Shown here one piece after another: positions 17,088-26,379 of a stretch of 64,000 bases of DNA. Origin of the DNA: Pseudomonas vranovensis DSM 16006 (GTDB lineage: Bacteria > Pseudomonadota > Gammaproteobacteria > Pseudomonadales > Pseudomonadaceae); assembly GCF_000425805.1 (NCBI RefSeq), contig NZ_AUED01000003.1:248001-312000 (forward strand), in the 5' to 3' direction. The position numbers were made by a program, and so were the translations under genes. The notes under the pieces are model-generated. The model had not been told where the DNA came from. It searched no databases and was given only the letters and a program-made list of their open reading frames with translations. Position 1 is the stretch's first letter, and each line of letters starts with the position of its first letter.

Positions 17088-17822
17088 ATGCGCGTGACCC
17101 AGTTTATCGCCACCGCCACCCTGGCGCTGGTCAGCACTTTTGCCGCCGCTGCCGACACCGCCGAGCAGACCATCCGCAAGACCTTGCAATCGCTTGAGCT
17201 GGGTGTACCGGTTGCAAGCGTTGCCTCAAGTCCGTTGAATGGCCTGTATGAGGTCAAGCTCGAAGGCGGTCGTGTTCTGTATGCAAGCGCCGACGGCCAG
17301 TTCGTGGTGCAGGGCTATCTGTTCCAGATCCAGGACGGCAAACCGGTCAACCTGACTGAAAAAGCCGAACGTCAGGCTATCGCCAAGAGCATCAACGCTA
17401 TTCCAGCTGCCGAGATGGTGGTTTATCCTGCCAAGGGCGAAACCAAATCGCACATTACCGTGTTTACCGACACGACCTGCCCGTACTGCCACAAGCTGCA
17501 TGCCGAAGTTCCTGAGCTAAACCGCCGCGGTATCGAAGTGCGCTACGTTGCCTTCCCGCGCCAGGGCCTCGGCTCCCCGGGTGATGAACAGTTGCAAGCC
17601 GTCTGGTGCTCCAGCGACCGCAAGGCCGCCCTGGACAAAATGATCGACGGCAAGGAAATCAAGGCTGCCAAGTGCGCCAACCCGGTCAGCAAGCAATTCC
17701 AGCTGGGCCAGTCGATCGGTGTCAACGGTACCCCGGCCATCGTCCTCGAGGACGGCCAGGTGATCCCGGGTTATCAACCGGCGCCACAAGTGGCCAAGCT
17801 GGCACTGGCCGGCAATAAATAA
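17088..17822 (+). CDS. dsbC: Thiol:disulfide interchange protein DsbC
   Basis: Periplasmic disulfide isomerase. The 244-residue protein has a signal peptide (MRVTQFIATATLALVSTFAAAA), a dimerisation domain (about 25-85) and a thioredoxin-fold domain. The active site is C131-P-Y-C134 (DTTCPYCHKLH) and the second cysteine pair is in AVWCSSDRK and AAKCANP. The cis-Pro loop is GVNGTPAIV. TTCAGGAGTTCCC gives a good ribosome site for the ATG at 17088. It precedes hom by 81 bases. Confidence 0.95.
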   Translation: MRVTQFIATATLALVSTFAAAADTAEQTIRKTLQSLELGVPVASVASSPLNGLYEVKLEGGRVLYASADGQFVVQGYLFQIQDGKPVNLTEKAERQAIAKSINAIPAAEMVVYPAKGETKSHITVFTDTTCPYCHKLHAEVPELNRRGIEVRYVAFPRQGLGSPGDEQLQAVWCSSDRKAALDKMIDGKEIKAAKCANPVSKQFQLGQSIGVNGTPAIVLEDGQVIPGYQPAPQVAKLALAGNK

Positions 17823-17833
17823 TTCAACAAGCC

Positions 17834-17857
17834 AGCCGTCACCATGGGGAGACGGCT
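17834..17857 (+). promoter_or_regulatory. Hairpin in the dsbC-hom gap
   Basis: AGCCGTC (17834-17840) pairs with GACGGCT (17851-17857) around a 10-base loop, and a second short stem CGAACG/CGTTCG follows before the hom start. Without a T-run this is not a canonical terminator. It may be a leader structure modulating hom or an mRNA-processing site. No leader peptide rich in Thr or Met codons was seen. Confidence 0.3.
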
Positions 17858-17903
17858 GATTTCACGAACGGCCGCGCGTCGTTCGTTCAATGGGGAGTTC
17901 ACA

Positions 17904-19208
17904 GTGAAACCGGTCAAAGTAGGCATCTGTGGGTTGGGGACCGTCGGTGGCGGTACCTTCAATGTACTTCAGCGTAACGCCGAGGAGATCGCCCGCCGTG
18001 CCGGGCGTGGTATCGAAGTGGCACAGATTGCCATGCGTTCGCCAAACCCGAATTGCCAGATTGCCGGTACCCCCATTACCGCTGATGTATTCGAGGTCGC
18101 AACGAACCCGGAAATCGACATTGTCATCGAGCTGATCGGCGGCTACACCATTGCCCGCGAGCTGGTGCTCAAGGCCATCGACAACGGCAAGCACGTGGTC
18201 ACCGCCAACAAGGCGCTGATTGCGGTGCATGGCAACGAGATTTTCGCCAAGGCCCGCGAGAAGGGCGTCATCGTCGCCTTCGAAGCGGCCGTGGCCGGCG
18301 GCATCCCGGTGATCAAGGCGATCCGCGAAGGCCTGTCGGCCAACCGAATCAACTGGGTGGCGGGGATCATCAACGGTACCGGCAACTTCATCCTCACCGA
18401 AATGCGTGAAAAAGGCCGAGCTTTCCCCGATGTCCTGGCCGAAGCCCAGGCCCTGGGTTATGCCGAAGCCGATCCGACCTTCGACGTCGAAGGTATCGAT
18501 GCCGCGCACAAGCTGACCATCCTGGCCTCCATCGCCTTTGGTATTCCGCTGCAGTTCGACAAGGCCTACACCGAAGGCATCACGCAGCTGACCACCGCCG
18601 ACGTGAACTACGCCGAGGCGCTGGGCTACCGCATCAAGCACCTGGGCGTGGCCCGCAGTACCGCCAATGGCATCGAGCTGCGCGTCCATCCGACGCTGAT
18701 CCCGGCCGACCGCCTGATCGCCAACGTCAACGGTGTGATGAATGCCGTCATGGTCAACGGCGATGCCGCAGGCTCCACGCTGTTCTACGGTGCTGGCGCC
18801 GGTATGGAACCGACCGCGTCCTCGGTGGTTGCCGACCTGGTGGACGTGGTGCGTGCCATGACCTCCGACCCGGAGAACCGCGTGCCGCACCTGGCCTTCC
18901 AGCCAGATTCGCTGTCAGCCCACCCGATCCTGCCGATCGACGCCTGCGAAACCGCCTACTACCTGCGGATCCAGGCCAAGGATCACCCGGGCGTGCTGGC
19001 CCAGGTGGCGAGCATCCTCTCGGAGCGCGGTATCAATATCGAATCGATCATGCAGAAAGAAGTCGAAGAGCAAGACGGCCTGGTACCGATGATCCTGCTG
19101 ACCCATCGCGTGGTCGAGCAGCGAATGAACGATGCCATCACCGCCTTGGAAGCCCTGCAGGATGTGGTCGGCAACGTGGTGCGTATCCGCGTCGAACAAC
19201 TGAATTGA
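17904..19208 (+). CDS. hom: Homoserine dehydrogenase
   Basis: Reduces aspartate semialdehyde to homoserine, the branch point to threonine and methionine. The 434-residue monofunctional enzyme has an NAD(P)-binding GICGLGTVGGGTF at the N-terminus, the central catalytic domain (NGTGNFILTEMREKG, ADPTFDVEGIDAAHK) and a C-terminal ACT regulatory domain (RIQAKDHPGVLAQVASILSE). Start choice: GTG at 17904 with GGGGAG eight bases upstream gives the family's N-terminus. The ATG at 17844 would add 20 residues of unrelated sequence through the leader hairpins. thrC follows after 104 bases. Confidence 0.96.
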   Translation: MKPVKVGICGLGTVGGGTFNVLQRNAEEIARRAGRGIEVAQIAMRSPNPNCQIAGTPITADVFEVATNPEIDIVIELIGGYTIARELVLKAIDNGKHVVTANKALIAVHGNEIFAKAREKGVIVAFEAAVAGGIPVIKAIREGLSANRINWVAGIINGTGNFILTEMREKGRAFPDVLAEAQALGYAEADPTFDVEGIDAAHKLTILASIAFGIPLQFDKAYTEGITQLTTADVNYAEALGYRIKHLGVARSTANGIELRVHPTLIPADRLIANVNGVMNAVMVNGDAAGSTLFYGAGAGMEPTASSVVADLVDVVRAMTSDPENRVPHLAFQPDSLSAHPILPIDACETAYYLRIQAKDHPGVLAQVASILSERGINIESIMQKEVEEQDGLVPMILLTHRVVEQRMNDAITALEALQDVVGNVVRIRVEQLN

Positions 19209-19232
19209 CAATAGTTGCAAGTGGTAAGCGCC

Positions 19233-19292
19233 AAGCTGCAAGTCAAAACCGGATCGCGGTGACGTGCAGCTTGTAGCTTGTAGCTTGTAGCT
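19233..19292 (+). repeat. Short tandem repeat with inverted partner between hom and thrC
   Basis: AGCTTGT is repeated 3.6 times at 19268-19292. Its leading TGCAGCTT (19265-19272) is complementary to AAGCTGCA at 19233-19240, so the transcript can fold into a hairpin. Similar AGCTTGYAGC runs are common in intergenic DNA of pseudomonads. It is not followed by a T-run. Confidence 0.6.
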
Positions 19293-19312
19293 CAAACCGA
19301 AGGTTTGTACCC

Positions 19313-20722
19313 ATGCGATATATCAGTACTCGTGGCCAGGCTCCGGCCCTGAATTTCGAAGATGTGCTGCTGGCAGGCCTTGCCAGCGACGGCGGTTTGT
19401 ACGTGCCGGAAAACCTGCCGCGTTTCACCCAGGAAGAGATCGCTTCCTGGGCTGGCCTGCCGTATCACGAGCTGGCTTTCCGGGTGATGCGCCCGTTTGT
19501 CACCGGCAGCATTGCCGATGCCGACTTCAAGAAAATCCTCGAAGAAACCTACGGCGAGTTCGCCCACGCTGCGGTCGCACCGCTGCGTCAGTTGAACAGC
19601 AACGAATGGGTGCTGGAGCTGTTCCACGGCCCGACCCTGGCGTTCAAGGACTTTGCCCTGCAGCTGCTCGGTCGCCTGCTCGACCACGTGCTGGCCAAGC
19701 GCGGCGAGCGCGTGGTGATCATCGGTGCCACCAGCGGTGATACCGGTTCGGCTGCCATCGAGGGTTGCCGCCGTTGCGACAACGTCGACATCTTCATTCT
19801 GCACCCGCACCAGCGTGTATCGGAAGTTCAGCGCCGCCAGATGACTACCATCTTCGGCGAGAACATCCACAACATCGCCATCGAAGGCAACTTCGACGAC
19901 TGCCAGGAAATGGTCAAGGCCAGCTTTGCCGACCAGGGCTTCCTCAAGGGCACTCGCCTGGTGGCAGTGAACTCGATCAACTGGGCGCGGATCATGGCCC
20001 AGATCGTCTACTACTTCCATGCAGCCCTGCAGCTGGGTGGCCCGGCGCGTTCGGTGGCGTTCTCGGTACCGACCGGCAACTTCGGCGATATTTTCGCCGG
20101 TTACCTGGCGCGCAACATGGGCTTGCCGATCAGCCAACTGATCGTTGCCACCAACCGCAACGACATCCTGCACCGCTTCATGAGCGGCAACCAGTACGTC
20201 AAGGAAACCCTGCACGCGACCCTGTCGCCGTCGATGGACATCATGGTCTCGTCGAACTTCGAGCGCCTGCTGTTCGACCTGCACGGTCGCAACGGCGCGG
20301 CAATCGCCGGGCTGATGGACAATTTCAAGCAGGGCGGCGGCTTCAGCGTCGAGCAGGACCGCTGGACCGAAGCACGCAAGCTGTTCGATTCGCTGGCCGT
20401 CGATGACGCACAAACCTGCGAGACCATCGCCGAAGTCTTCGCCCAGACCGGCGAAGTGCTCGACCCGCATACCGCCATCGGCGTCAAGGCCGCGCGCGAA
20501 TGTCGCCGCAGCCTCGACACGCCAATGGTAGTGCTGGGTACCGCCCACCCGGTCAAGTTCCCGGAAGCGGTGGAAAAAGCCGGCGTCGGCAAGGCTCTGG
20601 AGCTGCCTGCCCACCTGAGCGACCTGTTCACCCGGGAAGAGAAATGCACGGTGCTGGCCAACGACCTCAAGGCCGTACAAGCCTTCGTCAGCCAGCACGG
20701 CAACCGCGGCAAACCGCTGTAA
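19313..20722 (+). CDS. thrC: Threonine synthase
   Basis: PLP enzyme converting O-phosphohomoserine to threonine. The 469-residue length fits the long, E. coli/yeast-like class. It begins MRYISTRGQAPALNFEDVLLAGLASDGGLYVPE. The PLP lysine is K112 in HGPTLAFKDFALQ, and the phosphate-binding loop is ATSGDTGSAAIEG. It is preceded by hom and followed by a strong terminator, so the two genes form a threonine unit. Confidence 0.97.
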   Translation: MRYISTRGQAPALNFEDVLLAGLASDGGLYVPENLPRFTQEEIASWAGLPYHELAFRVMRPFVTGSIADADFKKILEETYGEFAHAAVAPLRQLNSNEWVLELFHGPTLAFKDFALQLLGRLLDHVLAKRGERVVIIGATSGDTGSAAIEGCRRCDNVDIFILHPHQRVSEVQRRQMTTIFGENIHNIAIEGNFDDCQEMVKASFADQGFLKGTRLVAVNSINWARIMAQIVYYFHAALQLGGPARSVAFSVPTGNFGDIFAGYLARNMGLPISQLIVATNRNDILHRFMSGNQYVKETLHATLSPSMDIMVSSNFERLLFDLHGRNGAAIAGLMDNFKQGGGFSVEQDRWTEARKLFDSLAVDDAQTCETIAEVFAQTGEVLDPHTAIGVKAARECRRSLDTPMVVLGTAHPVKFPEAVEKAGVGKALELPAHLSDLFTREEKCTVLANDLKAVQAFVSQHGNRGKPL

Positions 20723-20740
20723 CAGACCGATAGGCCTTCG

Positions 20741-20767
20741 AAAAAGCCCGTCTCAGACGGGCTTTTT
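20741..20767 (+). terminator. Rho-independent terminator after thrC
   Basis: AAAAAGCCCGTC and GACGGGCTTTTT flank a TCA loop, immediately after the thrC stop. It isolates the hom-thrC unit from the following sensor-kinase gene. Confidence 0.92.
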
Positions 20768-20813
20768 CGTTTCTACACTGGCTTAGGCCGGCCGCAATGG
20801 ATCAGGAGTATCA

Positions 20814-23800
20814 ATGAGTACAGGACGTCATGCCGTGGGGCTTTTGCTGGGTTGCTTGCTGTGGCTATGCGTGGGCAGTTGGGTCCATGCTGCACAGAGC
20901 CTGCCCTTTACCCTGGTGCCGCCCTTCACCGACCTTGAGCCGATGCAGCTGACCCCTGCGCAGCAGCAATGGCTGGGCCCTGAGCGAACCTTGCGGGTCG
21001 GTATTTCCTTTGCCGATTACGAGCCGGTCGACATCACCATCGACCGCAATCGCTACCAGGGGATCAGTGCCGACTACCTCAGCCTGGTTGCCCGGCGCCT
21101 GGGCGTGACGACACAGGTGCTGGCGTTCGCCAGGCGTGAGGAGGCAATCCAGGCCTTGCACAATGGTGTGATCGATGTGCTGACCAGCGCCAATGGCTTT
21201 GAACGTAGCGTGGCGGGCCTGGCGTTCACCGAGGACTACATCCCTGACCGCTCCATGGTGGTGGTGCGCGGCGGTGCTTCCATGCCACCGACCTCGCTGG
21301 CCGGGTTGAAGATCGTGTTGCTTGACGGCTATGCCGATACCCGGGTGATGCATCGCGTCTATCCCGAAAGCCAGGTGATTCTTGCACCCACGCTCAGCAG
21401 CGCCCTGGAGGCGCTCAACCAGGGGGAGGTCGACGCCTTTATCGGCAACGAGATCATCGTGCGGGCCTACAATGCGCTGCGTCCGTTCCTGGGGCTGCAA
21501 GTCGTTGGCCCCAGTGCCTTGCCGCCGATCGGATTCGCATTCGCCGTGCGGGCTGACGATCAGCCGTTGAAGGCGATGTTGAACCAGGCGCTGGCCAGTC
21601 TCGATGCGCCGGTGCGGCGCGAGATCCTCGGGCGCTGGACCTCGGGCCTGGGTTCGGATGTGGCTCACCAGCGTGTCGAGCTGACGGCTGAGGAGCGTGA
21701 CTGGATCGCGCGGCATCCAACGGTCACGGTGGTGGGCAGTCAGTACCCACCCTACCTGTTTCGAAATCGCCAGGGCGCGTGGGTGGGCCTGAACAGTGAT
21801 GTCCTGGCAACCGTTGCGCAACTGACCGGGCTGCAGTTCGTGTATGCGCCGTCCTCGTCGATCGCCCAGAGCCTGGACCTGCTCAGGAGCGGCCACGCGG
21901 ACATGAGTACCACATTGAGTGAAACCCCGGAGCGACGGGAGTTCCTGGACTTCACCCATTCCCTGGGAGGACAGAGCTGGGTGTTCGTCGTGCGGCAGTC
22001 GCACCTGGGGCTGGCGTCGCTGGGCGAATTGGCTGGGCAGACACTGGCGCTCCCTGCCCAGCACGCGCTGGAAAGCAGTATCCGAGAGGAGTATCCCGAG
22101 GTTCGACTGCTGCGGGTGGACTCCCTGGAGCAGGCGCGAGAGAAAGTACGCAATGGCGAAGCGGTGGCGACCATCGACAGTGAGGTCGGGGCGTACAGCA
22201 TTCTGGGCAATGACCCGGTCCTGAAGGTTGGGCGCGGGGTCGATGGCAAGTGGGCACCAGACCGATTTTCGGTACGGCGCAGCGCGCCGGAGCTCGAGAG
22301 CATCCTCAACAAGGCCCTGGAAGCCTTCCCTGTCGCCGAACTGCGCGCCATGCGCATGAAGTGGCTGGGGGCACTGGCCCCACCGGCACCGGCCTGGCAA
22401 CGCATTGCGCCCTGGGTCTACTGGGCCGTGGCCGCGGCGCTGTTGTTTGCACTTGTTTCGCTGATCTGGAGCAGCCGTCTGCGCGCCCAGATCAGTCAGC
22501 GCGAGAGGGCCGAGGAGGCACTCAACGATCAGTTGGCCTTCAAACGCGCCTTGCTCGACGGCATTCCCAATCCGATCTATGTCAGGGACCTGGAAGGGCG
22601 CCTGATCACCTGCAACAAGAGCTATGAACAGGCTTTTTCGTTGCACCTGGCGGACGTCAAGGGGCGGCGCCTGACCGACATCGACGTGATCCCGCCAGAG
22701 CTGGCTGTTCAACTGCATGCCGACTACTTGGGCCTGCTGAAAGACCCCAAGCCGGTGTTTGCCGACCGCCGCATCGAGTATCACGGGCAGCGCATCGATG
22801 CCTACCAGTGGACCGTGCCGTTCTACCGCGCCGACGGCCAGTTGCAGGGGTTGCTCGGCGGCTGGATCGACATCACTGAACGCAAGCAGTTGGAAGCAGA
22901 CCTGGTGGAGGCCCGTCAGCAGGCCGAGCAGGCCAACCTGGCGAAAAGTGCGTTCCTGACCACCATGAGCCATGAGATACGCACACCGATGGCAGTGATT
23001 ATCGGCTTGCTGGAGCTTGAGCGCGAAACCGCACTGGCCAACGGTGCCGCACCTTCGCCGGGGCTTGAGACTGCTCACCAGTCGGCCAGCGAACTGATCG
23101 CCCTGATCGGCGACAGTCTGGACCTTGCGCGGATCGAGGCCGGTAGCCTGCAACTGGCGCAGCAGGCCACGGCGTTGCGGCCGTTCGTGGAGCGTGTCAT
23201 CGCGCTGTTTCGCGCCCAGGCTCAGGCACAAGGGCTGGACCTGCGGCTACAGGTGGCGGATGACGCCCAGGGGACGTATTGGTTCGATCCGTTGCGCTTG
23301 CGCCAGGTGCTGGTCAATGTGCTGGGCAACGCATTGAAGTTTACCCATGAAGGACACGTCATCCTGCAGGTCACGCGAACCAGCGCGCTGCTGCCACAAG
23401 GCGTCGGCGTGTGCCTGAGCGTGCGCGACAGCGGTATCGGCATCAGCGCGCAGCAACAGACCGAGTTGTTCACACCGTTTGTCCAGGCCAGCGCACAGTC
23501 TGCCGCGCAGTACGGCGGTTCGGGCCTGGGCTTGAGTATCTGTCGGCAACTGGTGGAGCTGATGGGGGGCACTATCACCTTGCACAGTGTGCCCGGCGAA
23601 GGGACCGAGGTCAGGGTCATGCTGGTCCTCGAGCCTGTGGCCGAGGCACAGAATGCATCGGCGGCGGTGCAGGTTCAGCGTCAGGCAGGGCCGGCGCGAA
23701 GGATACTGGTCGTCGACGACCTCTCTGCCAGCCGCATGGTCCTCAGCCAGCAGCTTGAGTTTCTCGGCCACCGGGTGCTGGCAGTCGACTCTGGCCAGGC

Positions 23801-24416
23801 TGCACTGGAGGCTTGGCAGGCCGAACGCTTCGACGTGTTGTTGAGCGATTGCAACATGCCCGGAATGAGTGGTTGTGCATTGACTCGCACCATACGGCAA
23901 CGGGAAGCCCAGCTACTGCGACCGCCCATTCCGATCGTTGGCTGCACTGCCAACGCGATGAAAGAAGAACGCGCACGTTGCCTGGATGCCGGTATGGATG
24001 AGCTGCTGGTCAAGCCGGTCTCGCTGGACCGCTTGTCTGCGTTGATCGACGCGCTGGCACCGCCTTGCAGCTTCCGGATCGAAGCGCTGCAGCAGATGAC
24101 CCAGGCCAACAACGCGGTAATGCTGCGCATGCTTGAAGAGTTGCAAAAGAACCTTCAAGACGAGCAAGGGCAACTCGCCGAGGCGGTTGCGCACCTGGAC
24201 TGGGAACGTATCAGGGCATCGCTGCATCGGCTCGAAGGGGTCGCCTGCCTGGTCGATGCATTGGGCCTGGCCCGTGCCTGTTCCGATCTGGGGATGGCCC
24301 GACACGGGCAACAGCCCGAGACAACGCAGCAAGCCTGGTCGACATTGCAGCGCGTGCTACTCCAGCTTCAGGGTGACGTGGAGGCCGAATTGTTTAGGAT
24401 TCGACCCGCGCTTTAG
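20814..24416 (+). CDS. BvgS-like hybrid sensor histidine kinase (two SBP domains, PAS, HisKA, HATPase, REC, HPt)
   Basis: A 1200-residue unorthodox sensor kinase. After a signal peptide (LLLGCLLWLCVGSWVHAAQ) come two periplasmic type-3 solute-binding domains, about residues 60-285 (LRVGISFADYEPVD) and 303-525 (VTVVGSQYPPYLFRNRQG). A membrane helix spans 534-554, a PAS domain about 575-690, and HisKA has H720 (MSHEIRTPM). The HATPase shows NVLGNALKFT and the GSGLGLSIC loop. REC carries D1012 (LLSDCNMP) and the lysine in LLVKPVS. The C-terminal HPt has H1138 (LHRLEGVA). All phosphorelay residues are present. This order equals BvgS/EvgS and P. aeruginosa RocS1. The REC-EAL gene follows after 83 bases on the same strand, and a LuxR-type regulator sits convergent. 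The ligand is unknown. The ATG follows ATCAGGAGTATCA. Confidence 0.93.
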   Translation: MSTGRHAVGLLLGCLLWLCVGSWVHAAQSLPFTLVPPFTDLEPMQLTPAQQQWLGPERTLRVGISFADYEPVDITIDRNRYQGISADYLSLVARRLGVTTQVLAFARREEAIQALHNGVIDVLTSANGFERSVAGLAFTEDYIPDRSMVVVRGGASMPPTSLAGLKIVLLDGYADTRVMHRVYPESQVILAPTLSSALEALNQGEVDAFIGNEIIVRAYNALRPFLGLQVVGPSALPPIGFAFAVRADDQPLKAMLNQALASLDAPVRREILGRWTSGLGSDVAHQRVELTAEERDWIARHPTVTVVGSQYPPYLFRNRQGAWVGLNSDVLATVAQLTGLQFVYAPSSSIAQSLDLLRSGHADMSTTLSETPERREFLDFTHSLGGQSWVFVVRQSHLGLASLGELAGQTLALPAQHALESSIREEYPEVRLLRVDSLEQAREKVRNGEAVATIDSEVGAYSILGNDPVLKVGRGVDGKWAPDRFSVRRSAPELESILNKALEAFPVAELRAMRMKWLGALAPPAPAWQRIAPWVYWAVAAALLFALVSLIWSSRLRAQISQRERAEEALNDQLAFKRALLDGIPNPIYVRDLEGRLITCNKSYEQAFSLHLADVKGRRLTDIDVIPPELAVQLHADYLGLLKDPKPVFADRRIEYHGQRIDAYQWTVPFYRADGQLQGLLGGWIDITERKQLEADLVEARQQAEQANLAKSAFLTTMSHEIRTPMAVIIGLLELERETALANGAAPSPGLETAHQSASELIALIGDSLDLARIEAGSLQLAQQATALRPFVERVIALFRAQAQAQGLDLRLQVADDAQGTYWFDPLRLRQVLVNVLGNALKFTHEGHVILQVTRTSALLPQGVGVCLSVRDSGIGISAQQQTELFTPFVQASAQSAAQYGGSGLGLSICRQLVELMGGTITLHSVPGEGTEVRVMLVLEPVAEAQNASAAVQVQRQAGPARRILVVDDLSASRMVLSQQLEFLGHRVLAVDSGQAALEAWQAERFDVLLSDCNMPGMSGCALTRTIRQREAQLLRPPIPIVGCTANAMKEERARCLDAGMDELLVKPVSLDRLSALIDALAPPCSFRIEALQQMTQANNAVMLRMLEELQKNLQDEQGQLAEAVAHLDWERIRASLHRLEGVACLVDALGLARACSDLGMARHGQQPETTQQAWSTLQRVLLQLQGDVEAELFRIRPAL

Positions 24417-24499
24417 GACTTATCTGATGGGTCGCCGAACGCTCTTTGGCTAGAGTAGCCCGTGCTATCGCACATGTCGGCTACTGCGGGGAAGGGTAC

Positions 24500-25750
24500 A
24501 TGCGATCTTTGAAAGTCTTGATTCTGGAGGACCATCCATTTCAGTTGATGGCCCTGCATCAGATGCTCAATGCCATCGGTATTTTCGATGTGCTGACGGC
24601 CGAGTCGGTGGAGGATGCCACCCAGGCCCTGGCGCGTCGTGGCCCGGTCGACATCGCCATCTGTGACTTGCAGCTCGAGGGCGCCGATGGCTTGGCCATG
24701 ATCCGGCACCTGGCGGACAACAAGCTGGCCACTGCTTTGATCATTCATAGCAGCGCCGAACAATGCGTGATCGACAGCGTCGGTGACCTGGCGCGGCAAT
24801 TGGGCCTGAACGTACTGGGGGGCTTCCAGAAAATGGCCAGCAACGTCGTGCTGCATCAAGTGCTGCTGCGTTATGTGGAGCATGGCAGCGAACCACCCAA
24901 GGTCACCCCGGTGGCACAGTTCCCCGAGTTGCAGGCATTGTCGGAGACCGAACTGGCCCGCAGCCAGGACCAATGGATCGCGCATTATCAACCCAAGGTC
25001 AGTTTCGATGGCCAGGTGGTCGGCGTCGAAGCCTTGGTTCGCTGGCACCATCCCGTCCTTGGGGTGCTTTCTCCGGCCCAGTTCTTTCCGGCGATCGAGC
25101 GGGCCGATCTGCTCGACACCTTGAGCCTGCATGTACTGGAACAGGCACTGGCGCTCAGTGCTCGACACCGTTCAAGAACTGGCCAGGCCTTGCCGGTGGC
25201 GGTGAACATCGCACCGCAGCTGCTGGCGCGTGAAGACTTCGGCGCACTGGTTGCCGTCGCGCTGGAGTGTCATGGCGTACCGGCCAGCGCATTGACCCTG
25301 GAAATTGTCGAGACCCACAGCTGCGCGCTGGATTACCAGCAGCTCGAAGAGCTGCTGCACCTGCGCATTCTCGGTTGCCAACTGTCCATTGATGATTTTG
25401 GTACCGGTGTTTCCAACCTGCAGCGTCTGCTGGAGCTACCGTTCAGTGAGTTGAAACTCCCCAGCGAATTTGTCCGCGGCATGGCCCAGGACGGCAAGAA
25501 GGCCGCCGTGGTGGCTGGTGCTCTGATGATGGCCCGGCGCATGGAATTGAGTGTGGTGGTCGAAGGCGTGGAGACGGTCGATGATCTACTGGCGATCAAG
25601 GCGCTGGGGCGTCCGGTCATGCAAGGCTACTTCTTTGCCCGACCGATGCCGGAGGCCGAGCTTGAGCAATGGATGAATGATCGCAACCGTACTGGCACGC
25701 CCCTGAGCGGCCCGGCACAGCCCGCCGGTCAGCTCAAGCCCTGCGCCTGA
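24500..25750 (+). CDS. Response regulator with EAL c-di-GMP phosphodiesterase output (RocR-like)
   Basis: A 416-residue protein. The receiver domain (1-125) has acidic residues in ILEDH and phospho-acceptor D56 (AICDLQLEG). The EAL domain (155-400) keeps the residues needed for c-di-GMP hydrolysis: E177 in VEALVRWHHP, N236 in NIAP, E268 in LEIVET, D298-D299 in SIDDFGTG, K319, E355 in VVEGVET and Q375 in MQGYFFARP. It should therefore be catalytically competent and lower c-di-GMP when activated. Size and layout match RocR of P. aeruginosa. MRSLKVLILEDHP was taken as the start, after GGGGAAGGGTAC. Its 3' end overlaps that of the convergent LuxR-type regulator by 22 bases. Confidence 0.92.
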   Translation: MRSLKVLILEDHPFQLMALHQMLNAIGIFDVLTAESVEDATQALARRGPVDIAICDLQLEGADGLAMIRHLADNKLATALIIHSSAEQCVIDSVGDLARQLGLNVLGGFQKMASNVVLHQVLLRYVEHGSEPPKVTPVAQFPELQALSETELARSQDQWIAHYQPKVSFDGQVVGVEALVRWHHPVLGVLSPAQFFPAIERADLLDTLSLHVLEQALALSARHRSRTGQALPVAVNIAPQLLAREDFGALVAVALECHGVPASALTLEIVETHSCALDYQQLEELLHLRILGCQLSIDDFGTGVSNLQRLLELPFSELKLPSEFVRGMAQDGKKAAVVAGALMMARRMELSVVVEGVETVDDLLAIKALGRPVMQGYFFARPMPEAELEQWMNDRNRTGTPLSGPAQPAGQLKPCA

Positions 25751-26379
25751 AGGTAGAGAAACAACGCCGCGTCGTTGGCTATACCCAGCTTGCGCATGGC
25801 ATTGATCTTCTGCGTACTGACGGTTTTCTTGCTGCGATTGAGCAGGACGGCGATCTCGTTCACGGTGTGGCCGGCGGCGAGCAGGCGGGAGACTTCCAGC
25901 TCCTTGGGTGACAGGGCCTGGGGGGCGCCGATACGGTCGCCTTCCTGCAACAGCAATTGCTCGACCGAGGTTGCCAGGTACGTCGTGCCCCGTGGTATGC
26001 CTCGAATGGCCTGAGGCAGTTCCTGGGCGAGGCTCGCCTTGCTCAGCAGCCCCTTTACCCCCAGGGCGAGCATGGCGCGAAACAGGCCGGCATTGTTGAG
26101 CATGGTCACCACCAGGATGGGCAACTGCGGAAAGTGTCGGCGAATCTGCTCCAACAGTTTCAGTCCGTCGTTCTGCTGTTCGACCGGCATCATGAAGTCA
26201 GTGACCAGCAAATCGCACGCCATATGCTGCAGATGCTCCATCAGTTGCTGGGGGCTGCCAGCTTCAGCAACCACCTGCACGCCAGGTATCTGTTCCAGCA
26301 CAGCCCGCAAGCCAATGCGAAAGATCGGATGATCGTCCGCAAGGATTATGCGCAGGTCACGGGTGGGGGATGTACTCAA
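25729..26379 (-). CDS. LuxR-type DNA-binding response regulator (NarL/BvgA/RocA family)
   Basis: A 216-residue regulator. The receiver domain begins LRIILADDHPIFRIGLRAVLEQ, with phospho-acceptor D61 (LLVTDFMMP). The C-terminal GerE helix-turn-helix is ALSPKELEVSRLLAAGHTVNEIAVLLNRSKKTVSTQ. The family partner of BvgS-like kinases is this type of regulator. Start choice: TTG at 26379, preceded by GCGGAG at the proper distance and directly followed by the receiver fold. No ATG is available in frame upstream of the receiver domain; another TTG at 26484 would overlap the stop of the preceding gene and add 35 unrelated residues. It lies 101 bases after the binding-protein gene on the same strand. 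Confidence 0.9.
   Translation of the reverse strand: MSTSPTRDLRIILADDHPIFRIGLRAVLEQIPGVQVVAEAGSPQQLMEHLQHMACDLLVTDFMMPVEQQNDGLKLLEQIRRHFPQLPILVVTMLNNAGLFRAMLALGVKGLLSKASLAQELPQAIRGIPRGTTYLATSVEQLLLQEGDRIGAPQALSPKELEVSRLLAAGHTVNEIAVLLNRSKKTVSTQKINAMRKLGIANDAALFLYLQAQGLS

Noticed and set aside
20865..23231. A 788-codon open frame antisense to the hybrid kinase
   Set aside because: The sense frame encodes a complete, motif-rich kinase; the antisense product has no domain and the composition of a GC-rich shadow frame.
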